A stretch of DNA of 64,000 nt from Larix kaempferi (GCA_027924585.1 BSBM01000870.1:4711001-4775000); one strand, 5' to 3'. Shown: positions 46,567 to 60,088, counted from the first letter of the stretch. The notes: a model not told the origin generated them from the sequence alone. Numbers and translations: made by a program.

Positions 46567-49500
46567 AAGTGTTTTACAGCTGACCTTAGAGCTTTAAGTA
46601 TCATCGTCATAAAAGAATAGATATTCGACGCAAGTTGGATTAAATGATAAAGTCAAATTATATAAAGTATTCATACAATTATTAGGGTAGAGAGACATCC
46701 TAGAATTTTGATGCAAAGGAATTATTTTATAATATATGTATATATATATTTGTGAAAAGACTTAATTATAAAAAGGATGTATATAGACAAACAAAACTAT
46801 ATAAAGGAATCGATTATATAAATGGACTTTGTATATATGAATTTTTTTAGGTGATATCCTTGTTGAAAGGAGCAGCCCTTAATGACAACTATTTTAGTGG
46901 AAAATAAAGCTAATATTAAAGACCACGCGGAGGAATTTGAGGAGAAGATTATGCAATTGGTCTCCTAGGATGGAGTCATGATAGCAAACAGAAAACGGTG
47001 CATATAGTGGAGAATTAATTATTTATGGAGTTAGTGGGGTGTTGGTTGATTTTTATTGAGAGATTATGCTGCGAATTGTCTCCCGAGTGGAGTATTGAGC
47101 TCGTTAAAGCCACCCCTTGGATTTTAAGTCTGATTATGAATCGCCATTGTCAAAAGGAAACCGCCATTTGTTTAGTTGAAACTTCCATTTGTCATTGAGG
47201 TGGGGAGCTGGATAGTTTAATACGCCACCATAGATACCAGGAGCTAGTTATTTTAACCCTTGTCTTCATTAAGGAACGCAGCTCTTTATTTTTTTGTGGA
47301 TACGCTGCCATCTAGGGGGAGATCGGGGTAGCGTGAATATACTCCTGCACATTTACAGTTAGAAAGAGATGCTGCATGAAGCTTGGCGTGATAAACGAGA
47401 TATCGAATCTCTATGCTCTGCATCACTTCTCCTTGTTGATCAAAGGCGTGATGAGGTATTCAACTGTCATTCTCTGTGTCAATTTCCTTCGTTGGTCAGG
47501 GCGTAATTATCCAGTTTTTTCTAAATTATGATCTCTGCAGTCATTTGTGATTTTCTATATATATATATATTGGTTATGTGGCTGCATAGATATGGGCGAT
47601 CACTCTCAGTGAGGATTGACCCCTGCATTTTTTCTTTCATTGAGAAATCAATTATAGTCTGACCTTTTAGTATCTATAGATCTGGGCGATCACCTGCATG
47701 TCGTTTAGATGCGAATTTCATTATTTGTACTCTGGTTTTTTGTTTATTTTTTAAACAGTATTTATTATGTGATGGATATCCGTTTAAGATCTGAGCACCC
47801 AGCCTATGAACAGTCTTTTGACTGAGATTGCAACCTTCCTTCCTTTGATTCTCTATAGAGGATGCCGTATTGTTAAGATGGATCTCCATTGCCGATCTGA
47901 GCGGCTTGCTTGTGAGATCGATCCCTGGTTGTTGTAGATAGCTGCTGATATATCAAAATCCCCATAATTTTTTTTGTGATTCAGTTGGGGATGGGACGGC
48001 TGGATCAGCCTGATCCCATGGTTAAAGCATTCATCTGTGCATAACTCTCTACATGCAGACTCTGTTGAATATTTTCTCCCTGTATAAATAAACTTAAAAT
48101 GCTATGTCTGGGGAGGACACGCGGAGGGGGAAAGGGCAACTCGTAAGATCTTGCACCCTGTAGCATGTTTGTTGGTATATTATAGTTCTAATATACTATC
48201 CACAACACTGTAATCTTGTAGATCGCATGGATGGGATAACTTAGAGAGCTTGATCCCTCTTGCTTGGTTTTAGGTTTTGTATACTCTATGCTATCAACAT
48301 TTCGGGTAGTTCGCAGCTTATAGAGTGAACGCCTAGGATCTCTACTTTATCTCTGTGATGGAGCGAATGCCGGGAAACCCTGCAGTTATCTCTGCATCCT
48401 TCATTGTGTTATGATCTCTTTAATCGTTGGCTAAAATGCAGATCTTGTTCTTTGACTAAAATGTAGATCCTGTAGAACGCTTTCTTTGTGTTAAAACAAA
48501 CCCAATATAGTTAAGTGATCCCTGTATTATCGTCTTACAGTTAAATATTTTTGTATTAGCCACACAATTTATCGATTGTCTGACAATTTTGTGATTATGG
48601 GAGAGAGGAGGTCAGCGATAATTTGAATGCTGCCTTAAAGTATAATCTATAACCTTTGCTCGTCCATCTCTGTAAAAACATTCGACCCATTACCTTAATA
48701 AAGATTTACCTAGACATATTAATTAGTGGCTTGGTAAAAGTGTGGTCGTTTTAGAAAGAAGTCCTTAGATCTTATTGGAAGTAGGTCTTGGATTGTCTTG
48801 GGCTATATATATATATATATATATATTAACAAATATAAAGGGTTGATAAAATAAAACATGGTTGTATAATGTTATTTAGAGGATGTAGAATCCTCTCGAA
48901 GTTGGTAATGAGAATAGAGTCTTAACTCCCTTGGTTGAATAAATTAGTGGTATGGTTACTTTGATATAAACTATCATGTTAAGTAATTATTTCCTTGCTA
49001 TGTTTCTTTATTGCCATGAAAGCGAAATAGTTAGGCTGTTGTTTTCATTACTGTCCTGAAAGGGTAGGATCTTTGCTATGTTTCATTACTGCCGTGAAAG
49101 CATAGATCCCTGTAGGATCTCTGTATTATGCTTATGCTGCCACAAAGGATAGCTCGGGTAGTTAGATCCTAGTTGTGTGTAAGGGGCATGACCTCGTAAA
49201 TGGTTAGAGGTTTTAAAGGATCAATTTTATTTATGTATAGTGGAATGGGTAAGCAATAGTGCAATGTTTGGTTAGTATTTATAGTTTGAATGATAGGCTT
49301 GGAAAAATCCCACAAGAAGACAATGTTATGTATTGGATATTCTCTTGATGAGAGTGGCAATTAATTATGGCGACAACTGGGTCGCAAGATGTGATCTCTT
49401 TCGAGAAGAATATATTTTGATTATTGTTGAGATTGATCTCTCTCTAGAGGAGAAGCTGGAAGAATAGCAACATTGAGTTGCATAATGTATCCCTTGACTT

Positions 49501-49943
49501 TGAATATTACAAGAATTGACCTGCCTTTGTGGACATAGCCCAGCCGAGGTGAACCACCTATATCCTTGTCTCGAGCATGTGTGTTTAAATTTGGCTTATT
49601 GTTGTGTCGAATGGGATGTTGTGTCAATTACTTGTATGTCCTCTTCTAGATGTATGTGATAAATTATAAATGTTGCATCTAAATGTATTTGACAAATTAT
49701 AAATGTTGTATTTAGATGTATGTGATAAATTATAAATGTCATGAATTTTTCGGCAGGACAATCTTGTCCAGTTTAATGTGCAGTTTATTGTATGTAGTGG
49801 AAGAATAAGTAATCAATAGAAGATGTTACTTAGTGGAATGCTACAAAGCACTCCATGGGGTTTATTTATCTTTATTATGTGTTGTGAAAAGAATTTTTTT
49901 TAAATTCACTATATCCTCACATCAATATTTGGGAGATGTTACA
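46567..49943 (+). mobile_element. Left LTR of the LARD-like element, 5' truncated
   Basis: 3377 bp matching 53325-56738. The first 293 bp of the right LTR (53032-53324, beginning TGTGATATCCC) are missing here. The LTR ends GGGAGATGTTACA. It holds a (TA)n run at 48804-48826 and a 32-bp repeat with ATAAATTATAAATG three times (49647-49740). Confidence 0.88.
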
Positions 49944-49945
49944 TA

Positions 49946-49957
49946 TGGTATCAGAGC
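49946..49957 (+). other. Primer binding site of the LARD-like element
   Basis: TGGTATCAGAGC two bases after the LTR end: tRNA-Met type. Confidence 0.9.
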
Positions 49958-52900
49958 ACAGGTTGCAAACACTCGGGCTTAGTTGGGCTCAACGCGAGGA
50001 AGAGAAATATAAGTTGGTTGAACCAAGGAAGGTATTCTGCCTATGAGACACAACTAAACGAATCCACCTTCAGGTAACCAATAAGGCGTCCGTGGGTTGA
50101 TTGAAAGTAAGTTTCTCTTGCCGAAGCCTTATGTTTTAGAAGAGATCTAGGTACAAAGTATATTTTTCCACTACTTATGTACCTTGATAGACTAGGGTTG
50201 TGCATATACTTACTATTCATGTGCTACTTATGAATATTTACTTGATAGGGATGCCCCAAAGAATGTTTATTATGTTGCATATTTAGCTAAAATTGTTAGT
50301 GGAAAGGGTGGGTAAATAACCTTAACCCTTGGTTCTCAGAACTAAATTGGGTATACCACTATAGAAGAATAGACCTCTTGTTAGCAGGTGACTAAATATA
50401 TGTGTAGTTATATGGACGAAGAACAGGATACGGATGTGACCGAAAGTCTGCTTGAGTAATTAACTAAATTATACCAAATTGCAAAAATATTATTGAGCAA
50501 TGGTCTTCCTACCTTGGCATTTAAGTAAATCAATACTACACAAATGAGGATGTTTTATTATTGCATGTATAGGAGAAAATATATTGAGATGTGAAAAAGG
50601 GATTTTAAAGCATTGTGATGTATAAACATTAACATAGTGGTAATATAGGAAACTATAACTGAGATAGTTAATACTTTTTGTAATAAAGGAAGCATCATTA
50701 TGTTGACATTAAGATTTTGTTCTTAAAAGCATCAACTAGGAAGTGTAGGTTATCATTTATCACTAAGAAGATAAATATATATTCAGGTGCATTCTGATTA
50801 GGTGTTATGATGCATATGATAAAATGCATGAGTACATGTTTCTTTCCAAGATTTATGATGACTTGCTATCCGTACACAATTATATATATTTGTCAAAATG
50901 ATTATTTTGTTAAGGGATAAAATTATAGTGGTTCACGTATTAAATGTATGGACGGAAAACAAAAGTATGCTGTGTGATACGAATACGAGTATTGGAAACC
51001 TAGAACCAACATAAAATACTCTTACAAGTTAATAGAATGCAGTAATTTCCGACGTCCTTATGTTGCTACAAGGAATAACTTTTATAATTTAGATGAACAA
51101 TCTAAGCATCCTATATTTGTAAAAGATCCATTAAGTAGGATTTAAGACAAGTTTAAAGGTCCTTAAGATTTGAGAAAATTGGGATGGTCGTGAACAAGTT
51201 GCTTTCGCAAGCAAGTTTGTAAATTCGTGAAATGCTACTGATCCTTAAATGATGAATGCTGTAAAGTACATGTTGCAGGAAGAGCCAACGGGAATAAAGC
51301 ATGTATTTGAAGCATGAACATTCTATAATTATGAAGAAATCATAATATTGTTGTGTGACATTGAAGCATGCTTGTAACCTTGCATGTAGGTGTAAACGAA
51401 AGGTAGGAAGTTATTGCTATAAACGTGTGCAAGTACAGACATATATATGTAAAACAAAGTATTGATGTTAGTGCATACAAAAGTGGTATATCTAAATAGG
51501 ATTCGAATGAGAATTAGGGAGACATACCATCCTTCCAAATAAATTGTGAGACTTGACAATCTAGGGTTTAACCCTAATCTCTGGATTTCGTAAGGAGGAA
51601 GGAAGTCACTAAATGAAATAACTCTCACCGGTTCTTAATATTCGCTAGGAATCATTTGGTAATTTGATTATGCTAATTTATGATGATGTGGCGCAATGTG
51701 TCTTGGTGGCATATTCTAGGTACAGGTTATTACCGAGGTTAGTATGAAGAGGAATGCATTACTTCGAAGTAGAAAATATGATCATGGAAATTCTCCTTCT
51801 AAGATAATTATTCTTATCGTTTGATCAATCAGAGTTTTTAGTTTGATTATTTTTGAGATGGATGATAAATGTACTTGACAGCTCAAACAAGGTATATACC
51901 AGTGTGTTTTTCACTCACAAAAGCTTAGTAAGAAGAGGATGTTTTGATCAAGTATGGATAGTACAATGTGGAGGATGAATTTCTTATATTTCCTTTATTT
52001 TACGCATAGAAAAAGATCTCCTTACAAATATTTTATTTTGTTGTTAATAGGTGAATTAGGCATATGGTCGAAATTCTGTGGAACCTGTGGAAAGACAAGA
52101 GCATAAATGTTATGCATGGTAAGGGGGTGAGGATTTAAGATCCACATCATAACTGTTATTTATTCTTTAAGTTTGATAATTATTGATTGAATAAAGATCT
52201 AGGCCCAAATGGGTCAGAGTAATCGTATGGTTACAAAATGTATATGACGAAATAATTGATAAATTGAAAGAGATTTTCCTCGACTCGAGCGAGGAGGCTT
52301 GAGGGGAAATAAATTTCGGGATTCAAGCGAGAAGGCTTGAGGGGAATTATGTAATAGTGCATTAATGGCACTGAAACATTCCTTGGAAATCAGGGAGTTG
52401 ACAGCCGCCAGGATTCTAGAATGAATCAACCGGCAGTAAAGACCTAGGCAAACTATAAGAAAATGCATATGCGGGAGGTAGGATGCTGCTTAGTATGCAT
52501 AAGAGAAAGTATTGCTGCGTGAGCACTGTGGTGTTAGGCAATAAATCTGTGAAATAATTACTGTGTGAGCACTGAGGTGTTAGGCAAGAATTTCGAAAGG
52601 ATTGTTGCGTGAGCACTCGGGTGTTAGACAAGAATTTCCTGGATCAAGTGAATGGTTGTTGTGATTAAGTGCATAGTCTACATTCCTCGATCACTGGGAT
52701 TATGTGTACTTGTGATAATAAAAGCACAAACAATGACTAAAATATATTCCATAGACTGCAAATGTTATGTTACAATAAGTGACTTAGTATTTATGAACAT
52801 GAGTTTGATTATGAAGTTGATGATAAGTTTTACGGTTTCTTGAGTTCCGATTTAAAAAAAAAAATAAAAAAATGCAGGGTGATTGATAGTGACTTGCGAG

Positions 52901-53017
52901 AAATTCATGAAAGACCAAAGAAGGTAAAAATAGGAAGGAGGAAGCAAGCAAGTAGGTGACTCAAGAAGAGAGGACGAACTGCTACAATGTATCAACACCG
53001 AGGACGGTGTTATTTTT
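49958..53017 (+). other. Non-coding interior of the LARD-like element
   Basis: No open frame longer than about 100 codons and no domain that I recognise in either direction. It has two small tandem repeats: 52276-52345 (GAGGCTTGAGGGGAA type, two copies) and 52512-52640 (GTGAGCACT and GTGTTAGGCA, three copies of about 45 bp). Confidence 0.75.
52512..52640 (+). repeat. 45-bp tandem repeat, three copies
   Basis: TGCGTGAGCACTGTGGTGTT, TGTGTGAGCACTGAGGTGTT and TGCGTGAGCACTCGGGTGTT recur at 44-46-bp spacing, each followed by AGRCAAKAAWTT-like sequence. Confidence 0.85.
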
Positions 53018-53031
53018 AAAGGGGAGGAGGA
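53018..53031 (+). other. Polypurine tract of the LARD-like element
   Basis: AAAGGGGAGGAGGA sits directly before the right LTR start TGTGATATCCC. Confidence 0.88.
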
Positions 53032-55559
53032 TGTGATATCCCTCTCTTTTTGGTATCCTATTGTTTTGTAAAAATGTCATAATTTGTAAGTGGCCCAGGT
53101 GAGGAGCTCAAGTCCAAGGCCCCACCTGTGGACCTTGAAAATTTGTATTACGCTCATAAGTGTCATTTTAGACTTAAGAGAAGGATGAAAACTACGTAAC
53201 TTAAGAATGACAACTAAAAAACAATGAGAGGAAGAAAAAGGATGATAATTAGGATAGGCACTTTAACCTAACAAATAAGTGGTAGGTATAACCTATGTGT
53301 CACAAACACTTAATCGAAGATTAAAAGTGTTTTATAGCTGACCTTAGAGCTTTAAGTATCATCGTCATAAAAGAATAGATATTCGACGCAAGTTGGATTA
53401 AATGATAAAGTCAAATTATATAAAGTATTCGTACAATTATTAGGGTAGAGAGACATCCTAGAATTTTGATGCAAAGGAATTATTTTATAATATATGTATA
53501 TATATATTTGTGAAAAGACTTAATTATAAAAAGGATGTATATAGACAAACAAAACTATATAAAGGAATCGATTATATAAATGGACTTTGTATATATGAAT
53601 TTTTTTAGGTGATATCCTTGTTGAAAGGAGCAACCCTTAATGACAACTATTTTAGTGGAAAATAAAGCTAATATTAAAGACCACGCGGAGGAATTTGAGG
53701 AGAATATTATGCAATTGGTCTCCTGGGATGGAGTCATGATAGAAAACAGAAAACGGTGCATATAATGGAGAATTAATTATTTATGGAGTTAGTGGGGTGT
53801 TGGTTGATTTTTATTGAGAGCTTATGCTGCGAATTGTCTCCCGAGTGGAGTATTGAGCTTGTTAAAGCCACCCCTTGGATTTTAAGTCTGATTATGAATC
53901 ACCATTGTCAAAAGGAAACTGCCATTTGTTTAGTTGAAACTGCCATTTGTCGTTGAGGTGGGGAGCTGGATAGTTTGATACGCCACCATAGATACCAGGA
54001 GCTAGTTATTTTAACCCCTGTCTTCATTAAGGAACGCAGCTCTTTATTTTTTTGTGGATACACTGCCATCTAGGGGGAGATCGGGGTAGTGTGAATATAC
54101 TCCTGCACATTTACAGTTAGAAAGATATGCTGCATGAAGCTTGGCGTGATAAACGAGGTATCGAATCTCTATGCTCTGCATCACTTCTCCTTGTTGATCA
54201 AAGGGGTGACGAGGTATTCAACCGTCATTCTCTGTGTCAATTTCCTTCGTTGGTCAGGGCGTAATTATCCAGTTTTTTCTAAATTATGATCTCTGCAGTC
54301 GTTTGTGATTTTCTATATATATATATATTGGTTATGTGGCTGCATAGATATGGGCGATCACTCTCAGTGAGGATCGATCCCTGCATTCTTTCTCTCATTG
54401 AGAAATCAATTATAGTCTGACCTTTTAGTATCTATAGATCTGGGCGATCACCTGCATGTCGTTTAGATGCGAAATCCATTATTTGTACTCTGGTTTTTTG
54501 TTTATTTTTTAAACAGTATTATTATGTGATGGATATCCATTTAAGATCTAAGCACCTAGCCTACGAACAGTCTTTTGACTGAGATTGCAACCTTCCTTCC
54601 TTCGATTCTCTATAGAGGATGCCGTATTGTTAAGATGGATCTCCATTGCCGATCTGAGCGGCTTGCTTGTGAGATAGATCCCTGGTTGTTGGAGATAGCT
54701 GCTGATATATCAAAATCCCCATAATTTTTTTTGTGATTCAGTTGGGGATGGGACGGCTGGATCAGCCTGATCTCATGGTTAAAGCATTCATATGTGCATA
54801 ACTCTCTACACGCAGACTCTGTTGAATATTTTCTCCCTGTATAAATAAACTTAAAATGCTATGTCTGGGGAGGACACGCGGAGGGGGAAAGGGAAACTCG
54901 TAAGATCTTGCACCCTGTAGCATGTTTGTTGGTATATTATAGTTCTAATATACTATCCACAACACTTTAATCTTGTAGATCGCATGGATGGGATAACTTA
55001 GAGAGCTTGATCCCTCTTGCTTGCTTTTAGGTTTTGTATACTCTATGCTATCAACATTTCGGGTAGTTCGCAGCTTATAGCGTGAACGCCTAGGAGCTCT
55101 ACTTTATCTCTGTGATGGAGCAAATGCCGGGAAACCCTGCAGTTATCTCTGCATCCTTCATTGTGTTATGATCTCTTTAATCGTTGGCTAAAATGTAGAT
55201 CTTGTTCTTTGACTAAAACGTAGATCCTGTAGAACGCCTTCTTTGTGTTAAAACAAACCCAATATAGTTAAGTGATCCCTGTATTATCGTCTTACAGTTA
55301 AATATTTTTGTATTAGCCACACAATTTATCGATTGTCTGACAATTTTGTGATCATGGGAGAGAGGAGGTCAGCAATAATTTGAATGCTGCCTTAAAGTAT
55401 AATCTATAACCTTTGCTCGTCCATCTCTGTAAAAACATTCGACCCATTACCTTAATAAAGATTTACCTAGACATATTAATTAGTGGCTTGGTAAAAGTGT
55501 GGTCGTTTTAGAAAGAAGTCCTTAGATCTTATTGGAAGTAGGTCTTGGATTGTCTTGGG

Positions 55560-55624
<65 letters not shown>

Positions 55625-56738
55625 CAAATATAAAGGGTTGATAAAATAAAACATGGTTGTATAATGTTATTTAGAGGATGTAGAATCCTCTCGAAGTTGG
55701 TAATGAGAATAGAGTCTTAACTCCCTTGGTTGAATAAATTAGTGGTATGGTTACTTTGATATAAACTATCATGTTAAGTAATTATTTCCTTGCTATGTTT
55801 CTTTATTGCCACGAAAGCGAAATAGCTAGGCTATTGTTTTCATTACTGTCCTGAAAGCGTAGGATCTTTGCTATGTTTCATTACTGCTGTGAAAGCATAG
55901 ATCCCTGTAGGATCTCTGTATTATGCTTATGCTGCCACAAAGGATAGCTCGGGTAGTTAGATCCTAGTTGTGTGTAAGGGGCATGACCTCGTAAATGGTT
56001 AGAGGTTTTAAAGGATCAATTTTACTTATGTATAGTGGAATGGGTAAGCAATAGTGCAATGTTTGGTTAGAATTTATAGTTTGAATGATAGGCTTGGAAA
56101 AATACCACAAGAAGACAATGTTATGTATTGGATATGCTCTTGATGAGAGTGGCAATTAATTATGGCGACAACTGGGTCGCAAGATGTGATCTCTTTCGAG
56201 AAGAATATATTTTGATTATTGTTGAGATTGATCTCCCTCTAGAGGAGAAGCTGGAAGAATAGCAACATTGAGTTGCATAATGTATCCCTTGACTTTGAAT
56301 ATTACAAGAATTGACCTGCCTTTGTGGACGTAGCCCAGCCGGGGTGAACCACCTATATCCTTGTCTCGAGCATGTGTGTTTAAATTTGGCTTATTGTTTT
56401 GTCGAATGGGATGTTGTGTCAATTACTTGTATGTCCTCTTCTAGATGTATGTGATAAATTATAAATGTTGCATCTAAATGTATTTGACAAATTATAAATG
56501 TTTTATTTAGATGTATGTGATAAATTATAAATGTCATGAATTTTTTGGCAGGACAATCTTGTCCAGTTTAATGTGCAGTTTATTGTATGTAGTGGAAGAA
56601 TAAGTAATCAATAGAAGATGTTACTTAGTGGAATGCTACAAAGCACTCCATGGGGTTTATTTATCTTTATTATGTGCTGTTAAAAGATTTTTTTTTAAAT
56701 TCACTAAATCCTCACATCAATATTTGGGAGATGTTACA
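53032..56738 (+). mobile_element. Right LTR of the LARD-like element, complete
   Basis: 3707 bp, TGTGATATCCC to GAGATGTTACA. It aligns with the left LTR from 53325 onward with few mismatches per line, so the insertion is fairly recent. The TA run is expanded to 60 bases (55561-55620) against 23 in the left LTR. Confidence 0.9.
55561..55620. repeat. (TA)30 microsatellite
   Basis: Uninterrupted TA dinucleotides inside the right LTR. Confidence 0.98.
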
Positions 56739-56783
56739 ATATACATATATGAAATACATTTCGAAGTTACATATACATCAACA
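56739..56783 (-). mobile_element. End of the reverse Copia LTR after the insertion
   Basis: The outer 45 bases of the reverse LTR (minus strand TGTTGATGTATATG to TGTATAT) reappear here between the LARD right LTR and the pyrimidine tract. They belong to the 66-bp repeated flank. Confidence 0.9.
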
Positions 56784-59783
56784 CCCTTCCCCCCATACAC
56801 TCCTCCACCTCACCCTCTACCTCCTCCTCCTCCTCCTCCTCCCTCCACCCTCCTCATCCTCCTCCTCCCCCTCTCACCCTCTTCCTCCACTCCCCTCCTA
56901 TCACCACTCCTCCTCCCTGCCCTCCCTTCCTCTCCCCCTCTCTCCTTCTCCTCCTCCTCCCCCCTCCCCTCCCCCTCATTCACCCCCAATCCTCCTCCTC
57001 CCCTTCCCACACTCTCCTCTACCTCACCCCCCATCCTCCTCCTCCTCCCCCCCTCCTTCTCCTCCTCCCGTCTCCCCCTCCTCCTCGCCTCTCATCCTCC
57101 TCCCTACCCTCAACCATGTCACTTCCCCTCCCCCTATATCCTTATCCTCATCCTCCTAACACTTCCTCCCCACACTCTCCCTCATCTTCCTCCTCCTCCC
57201 CCCCCTCCTTCTCCTCCTCCTCTCTCCCCCTCCTCCTCGCCTCTCCTCCTCATCCCTACCCTCAACCATGTCACTTCCCCTCCCCCTATATCCTTATCCT
57301 CATCCACCTAACACTTCCTCCCCACACTCTCCCTCATCCTCCTCCCCTCCCCGTCCCCCTCCTTCACCTCCTCCTTCCCCATCTCCCTCTGCTACCCTTC
57401 CACAGTTCCTCCCCCTCCCCCCTCCTCCCTCCCCTCTACTCCCCGCCCTCCCCCCCTCCTCCTCACCCCCCAAACACTCCCCCCCTTCCCCCCACGCTCT
57501 TCTGCACCTCACCCTCTCCATCCCACTCCTCTCCCCTCCCTTTCCACCATTCTCCTCACTCCACCCCACAACACTCTCCCCCTCCCCTTCCCCCCATACA
57601 CTCCTCCACCTCTCCCTCTACCTCCAACTCCTCCACCCTCCTCCTCTTCCCCTCCTCCCTCCACCCTCCTCATCCTCCTCCTCCCCCTCTCACCCTCTTC
57701 CTCCACTCCCCTCCTATCACCACTCCTCCTCCCTGCCATCCCTTCCTCTCCCCCTCTCTCCTTCTCCTCCTCCTCCTCCCCCCTCCCCTCCCCCTCATTC
57801 ACCCCCAATCCTCCTCCTCCCCTTCCCACACTCTCCTCTACCTCACCCCCCATCCTCCTCCTCCTCCCCCCCTCCTTCTCCTCCTCCCGTCTCCCCCTCC
57901 TCCTCGCCTCTCATCCTCCTCCCTACCCTCAACCATGTCACTTCCCCTCCCCCTATATCCTTATCCTCATCCTCCTAACACTTCCTCCATACACTCTCCC
58001 TCATCCCCCCCTCCTTCTCCTCCTCCCCTCTCCCCCTCCTCCTCACCTCTCCTCCTCATCCCTACCCTCAACCATGTCACTTCCCCTCCCCCTATATCCT
58101 TATCCTCATCCACCTAACACTTCCTCCCCACACTCTCCCTCATCCTCCTCCCCTTCCCGTCCCCCTCCTTCACCTCCTCCTTCCCCATCTCCCTCTGCTA
58201 CCCTTCCACAGTTCCTCCCCCTCCCCCCTCCTCCCTCCCCTCTGCTCCTCGCCCTTCCCCCCCTCCTCCTCACCCCCCAAACACTCCCCCCCTTCCCCCC
58301 CCTTCCCCCCACGCTCTTCTGCACCTCACCCTCTCCATCCCACTCCTCTCCCCTCCCTTTCCACCATTCTCCTCACTCCACCCCACAACACTCTCCCCCT
58401 CCCCTTCCCCCCATACACTCCTCCACCACTCCCTCTACCTCCAACTCCTCCACATCCTCCTCCTACCCCCACCCTCCTCCTCATCCTCCTCCCCATCTCT
58501 CCCTCTTCCTGCAATCCCCTCCCATTGCCACTAGTCCTCCCTGCCCTCCCCTGCCCTCCATTCCTCTCTCCTCCTCCTCTTTCTCCCCACTCCCCTCCAC
58601 CTCCTCCTCCCATTCCCCACTCCTCCTCTTCCTTGTCCCCCTCTCTCCCTCCTCCTCTACCCCCCCTCCTCCTCCCCATCCTATGCCACCCCTCCTGCCC
58701 CCCCTCCTCCTCCCACTCCCACTTTCCCCACACACTCCCCCCATTCCCCCCACACTCCCCCCATTACCCCCACACTCCCCCCATTCCCCCTCCATTTCCC
58801 CCTCATGTCCCCTCCCTTTCCCCCATCCTCCTCATCCTCCCCATTCCACCCCACAATACTCTCCCCCTCTCCTTCCCCCCACTCGCTCCTCCACCTCTCC
58901 CTCTACATCCTCCTCCTCTTTGGCCCCCCTCCACATTGTCTTCCTCCACCTCTCTCCCTCCTCCTCCACTCCCCTCCCATTTCCATTCCTCCTCCCCACC
59001 CTCCCATGCCCTCCCTTCCTCTCCCCCTCTCTCCTCTTCCTCCTCCCCCTCCCCATTCCTCCTCTGCCTCCTCCCCTACTCCCCTCCAATAGCTCACTCC
59101 CCCTCTTCCTACTCACCCTCCACCACCCTTACTTCCCCCCCCTCCTCCTCCTCCTCCTCCCACTTCCCCTTTCCCCACTCCTCCTCCACCTACCACTCCC
59201 CCTTTCCCCACTCCTCCTCCCAATCCCCCTCTCCCTCTCATCACTACTCATCCTCACCCTCACCCTCACCTCTCCCCATCCTTCGCACCCTCCCCTTACC
59301 CTACCCTCCCCCCACACTCCTCCTCCTCCTCTTCCTCTTCTTTCTACTCAACCACTCCCTATTCCTCCTACCCCTTCTCCCTACCCTCCCTTTTCAGCTC
59401 CAACTCCCCCTCCTCCTCCTCCACCTCTCCCTCCCACCACTCCCTACCCTCCTTTCTTACTCCTGCCACTCCCCTTACCGTCCATTTCCTCCACCCCGCC
59501 TCCTCCCACTATTCCCTCACTCCCCGTCCCCTTATCCCTCCCCTCCCCTCTCCTCCCCTCCCCCTTCCACTCCGCCCCCCCTCCTTCTCCTCCCCCCTCC
59601 TACTCCTCCTCCTCCTCCACTCCACTACCTTTTCCACTCCTCCTCCTCCTACTCCACCTCTCCCTCCCATCTCTCCCTACCCTCCTTCCTTACTCCTCCC
59701 ACTCCCCCTCTTTCCTTACCCCTCCTTTCCTCCACCCGTCCCTCTCCCACTCTACCCTCTCTGCCCCCCTCCTCCCACTCTTT
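56784..59783 (+). repeat. Polypyrimidine (CCT-rich) tract, module 2
   Basis: About 3.0 kb of nearly pure C/T on the plus strand. The anchor CAACCATGTCACTTCCCC occurs four times (ATGs at 57116, 57268, 57935, 58074), against twice in module 1. The two pairs lie about 0.81 kb apart, showing a tandem duplication of a block of that size. The last 1.2 kb matches module 1 closely. The overlapping Pro/Ser/Leu-rich frames, up to 588 codons, are compositional. Confidence 0.93.
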
Positions 59784-60038
59784 GTACAACAACTTAAAAA
59801 TATAAATAATTATAATTTAATGATATTGCATGAAATATAATTTTCCACATATATATATTTTCAAACAACTTTAAAACGTTCTCTAAATATGTCATAGTAA
59901 AATGCAAAATTAACTACTTGTTTAAAAAAATAAAATATGTAAACTAGAAAGAAAACACCTCTACTACCAACTCTAATATTGGACCATTTTTTGATCACAT
60001 AATTTTTTTAATATTTAGGGCAATAAACCATATCTATA

Positions 60039-60040
<2 letters not shown>

Positions 60041-60084
<44 letters not shown>
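60041..60084. repeat. TA microsatellite
   Basis: About 22 TA dinucleotides. The matching place in module 1 (about 12209-12222) has about seven. Confidence 0.95.

Positions 60085-60088
<4 letters not shown>

Larger units (their letters stand above)
46567..56738 (+). mobile_element. LARD-like non-autonomous LTR retrotransposon
   Basis: Two long direct repeats (46567-49943 and 53032-56738) flank a 3.09-kb interior that starts with a tRNA-Met primer site and ends with a polypurine tract. No gag, protease, integrase or reverse transcriptase frame is present. Very large LTRs with a non-coding interior are typical of large retrotransposon derivatives (LARDs), usually mobilised by Ty3/Gypsy relatives. 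The Gypsy link is inference from LTR size and the primer site. The element is absent from module 1, so it inserted after the segmental duplication or was lost there. Confidence 0.85.

Noticed and set aside
51840-52070. Possible residual RNase H coding in the LARD interior (VFHSQKLSKKRM-like)
   Set aside because: Similarity is short, interrupted by stops and lacks catalytic residues; could be chance.
46567-56738. Simple tandem duplication of a 6.76-kb unit
   Set aside because: The repeats lie exactly between LTR-type ends with a primer site after the left copy and a polypurine tract before the right copy, which marks an LTR retrotransposon.
56628-59840. Open frames up to 588 codons in the module 2 pyrimidine tract
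   Set aside because: Same compositional artefact; lengths change freely with the tandem duplications.
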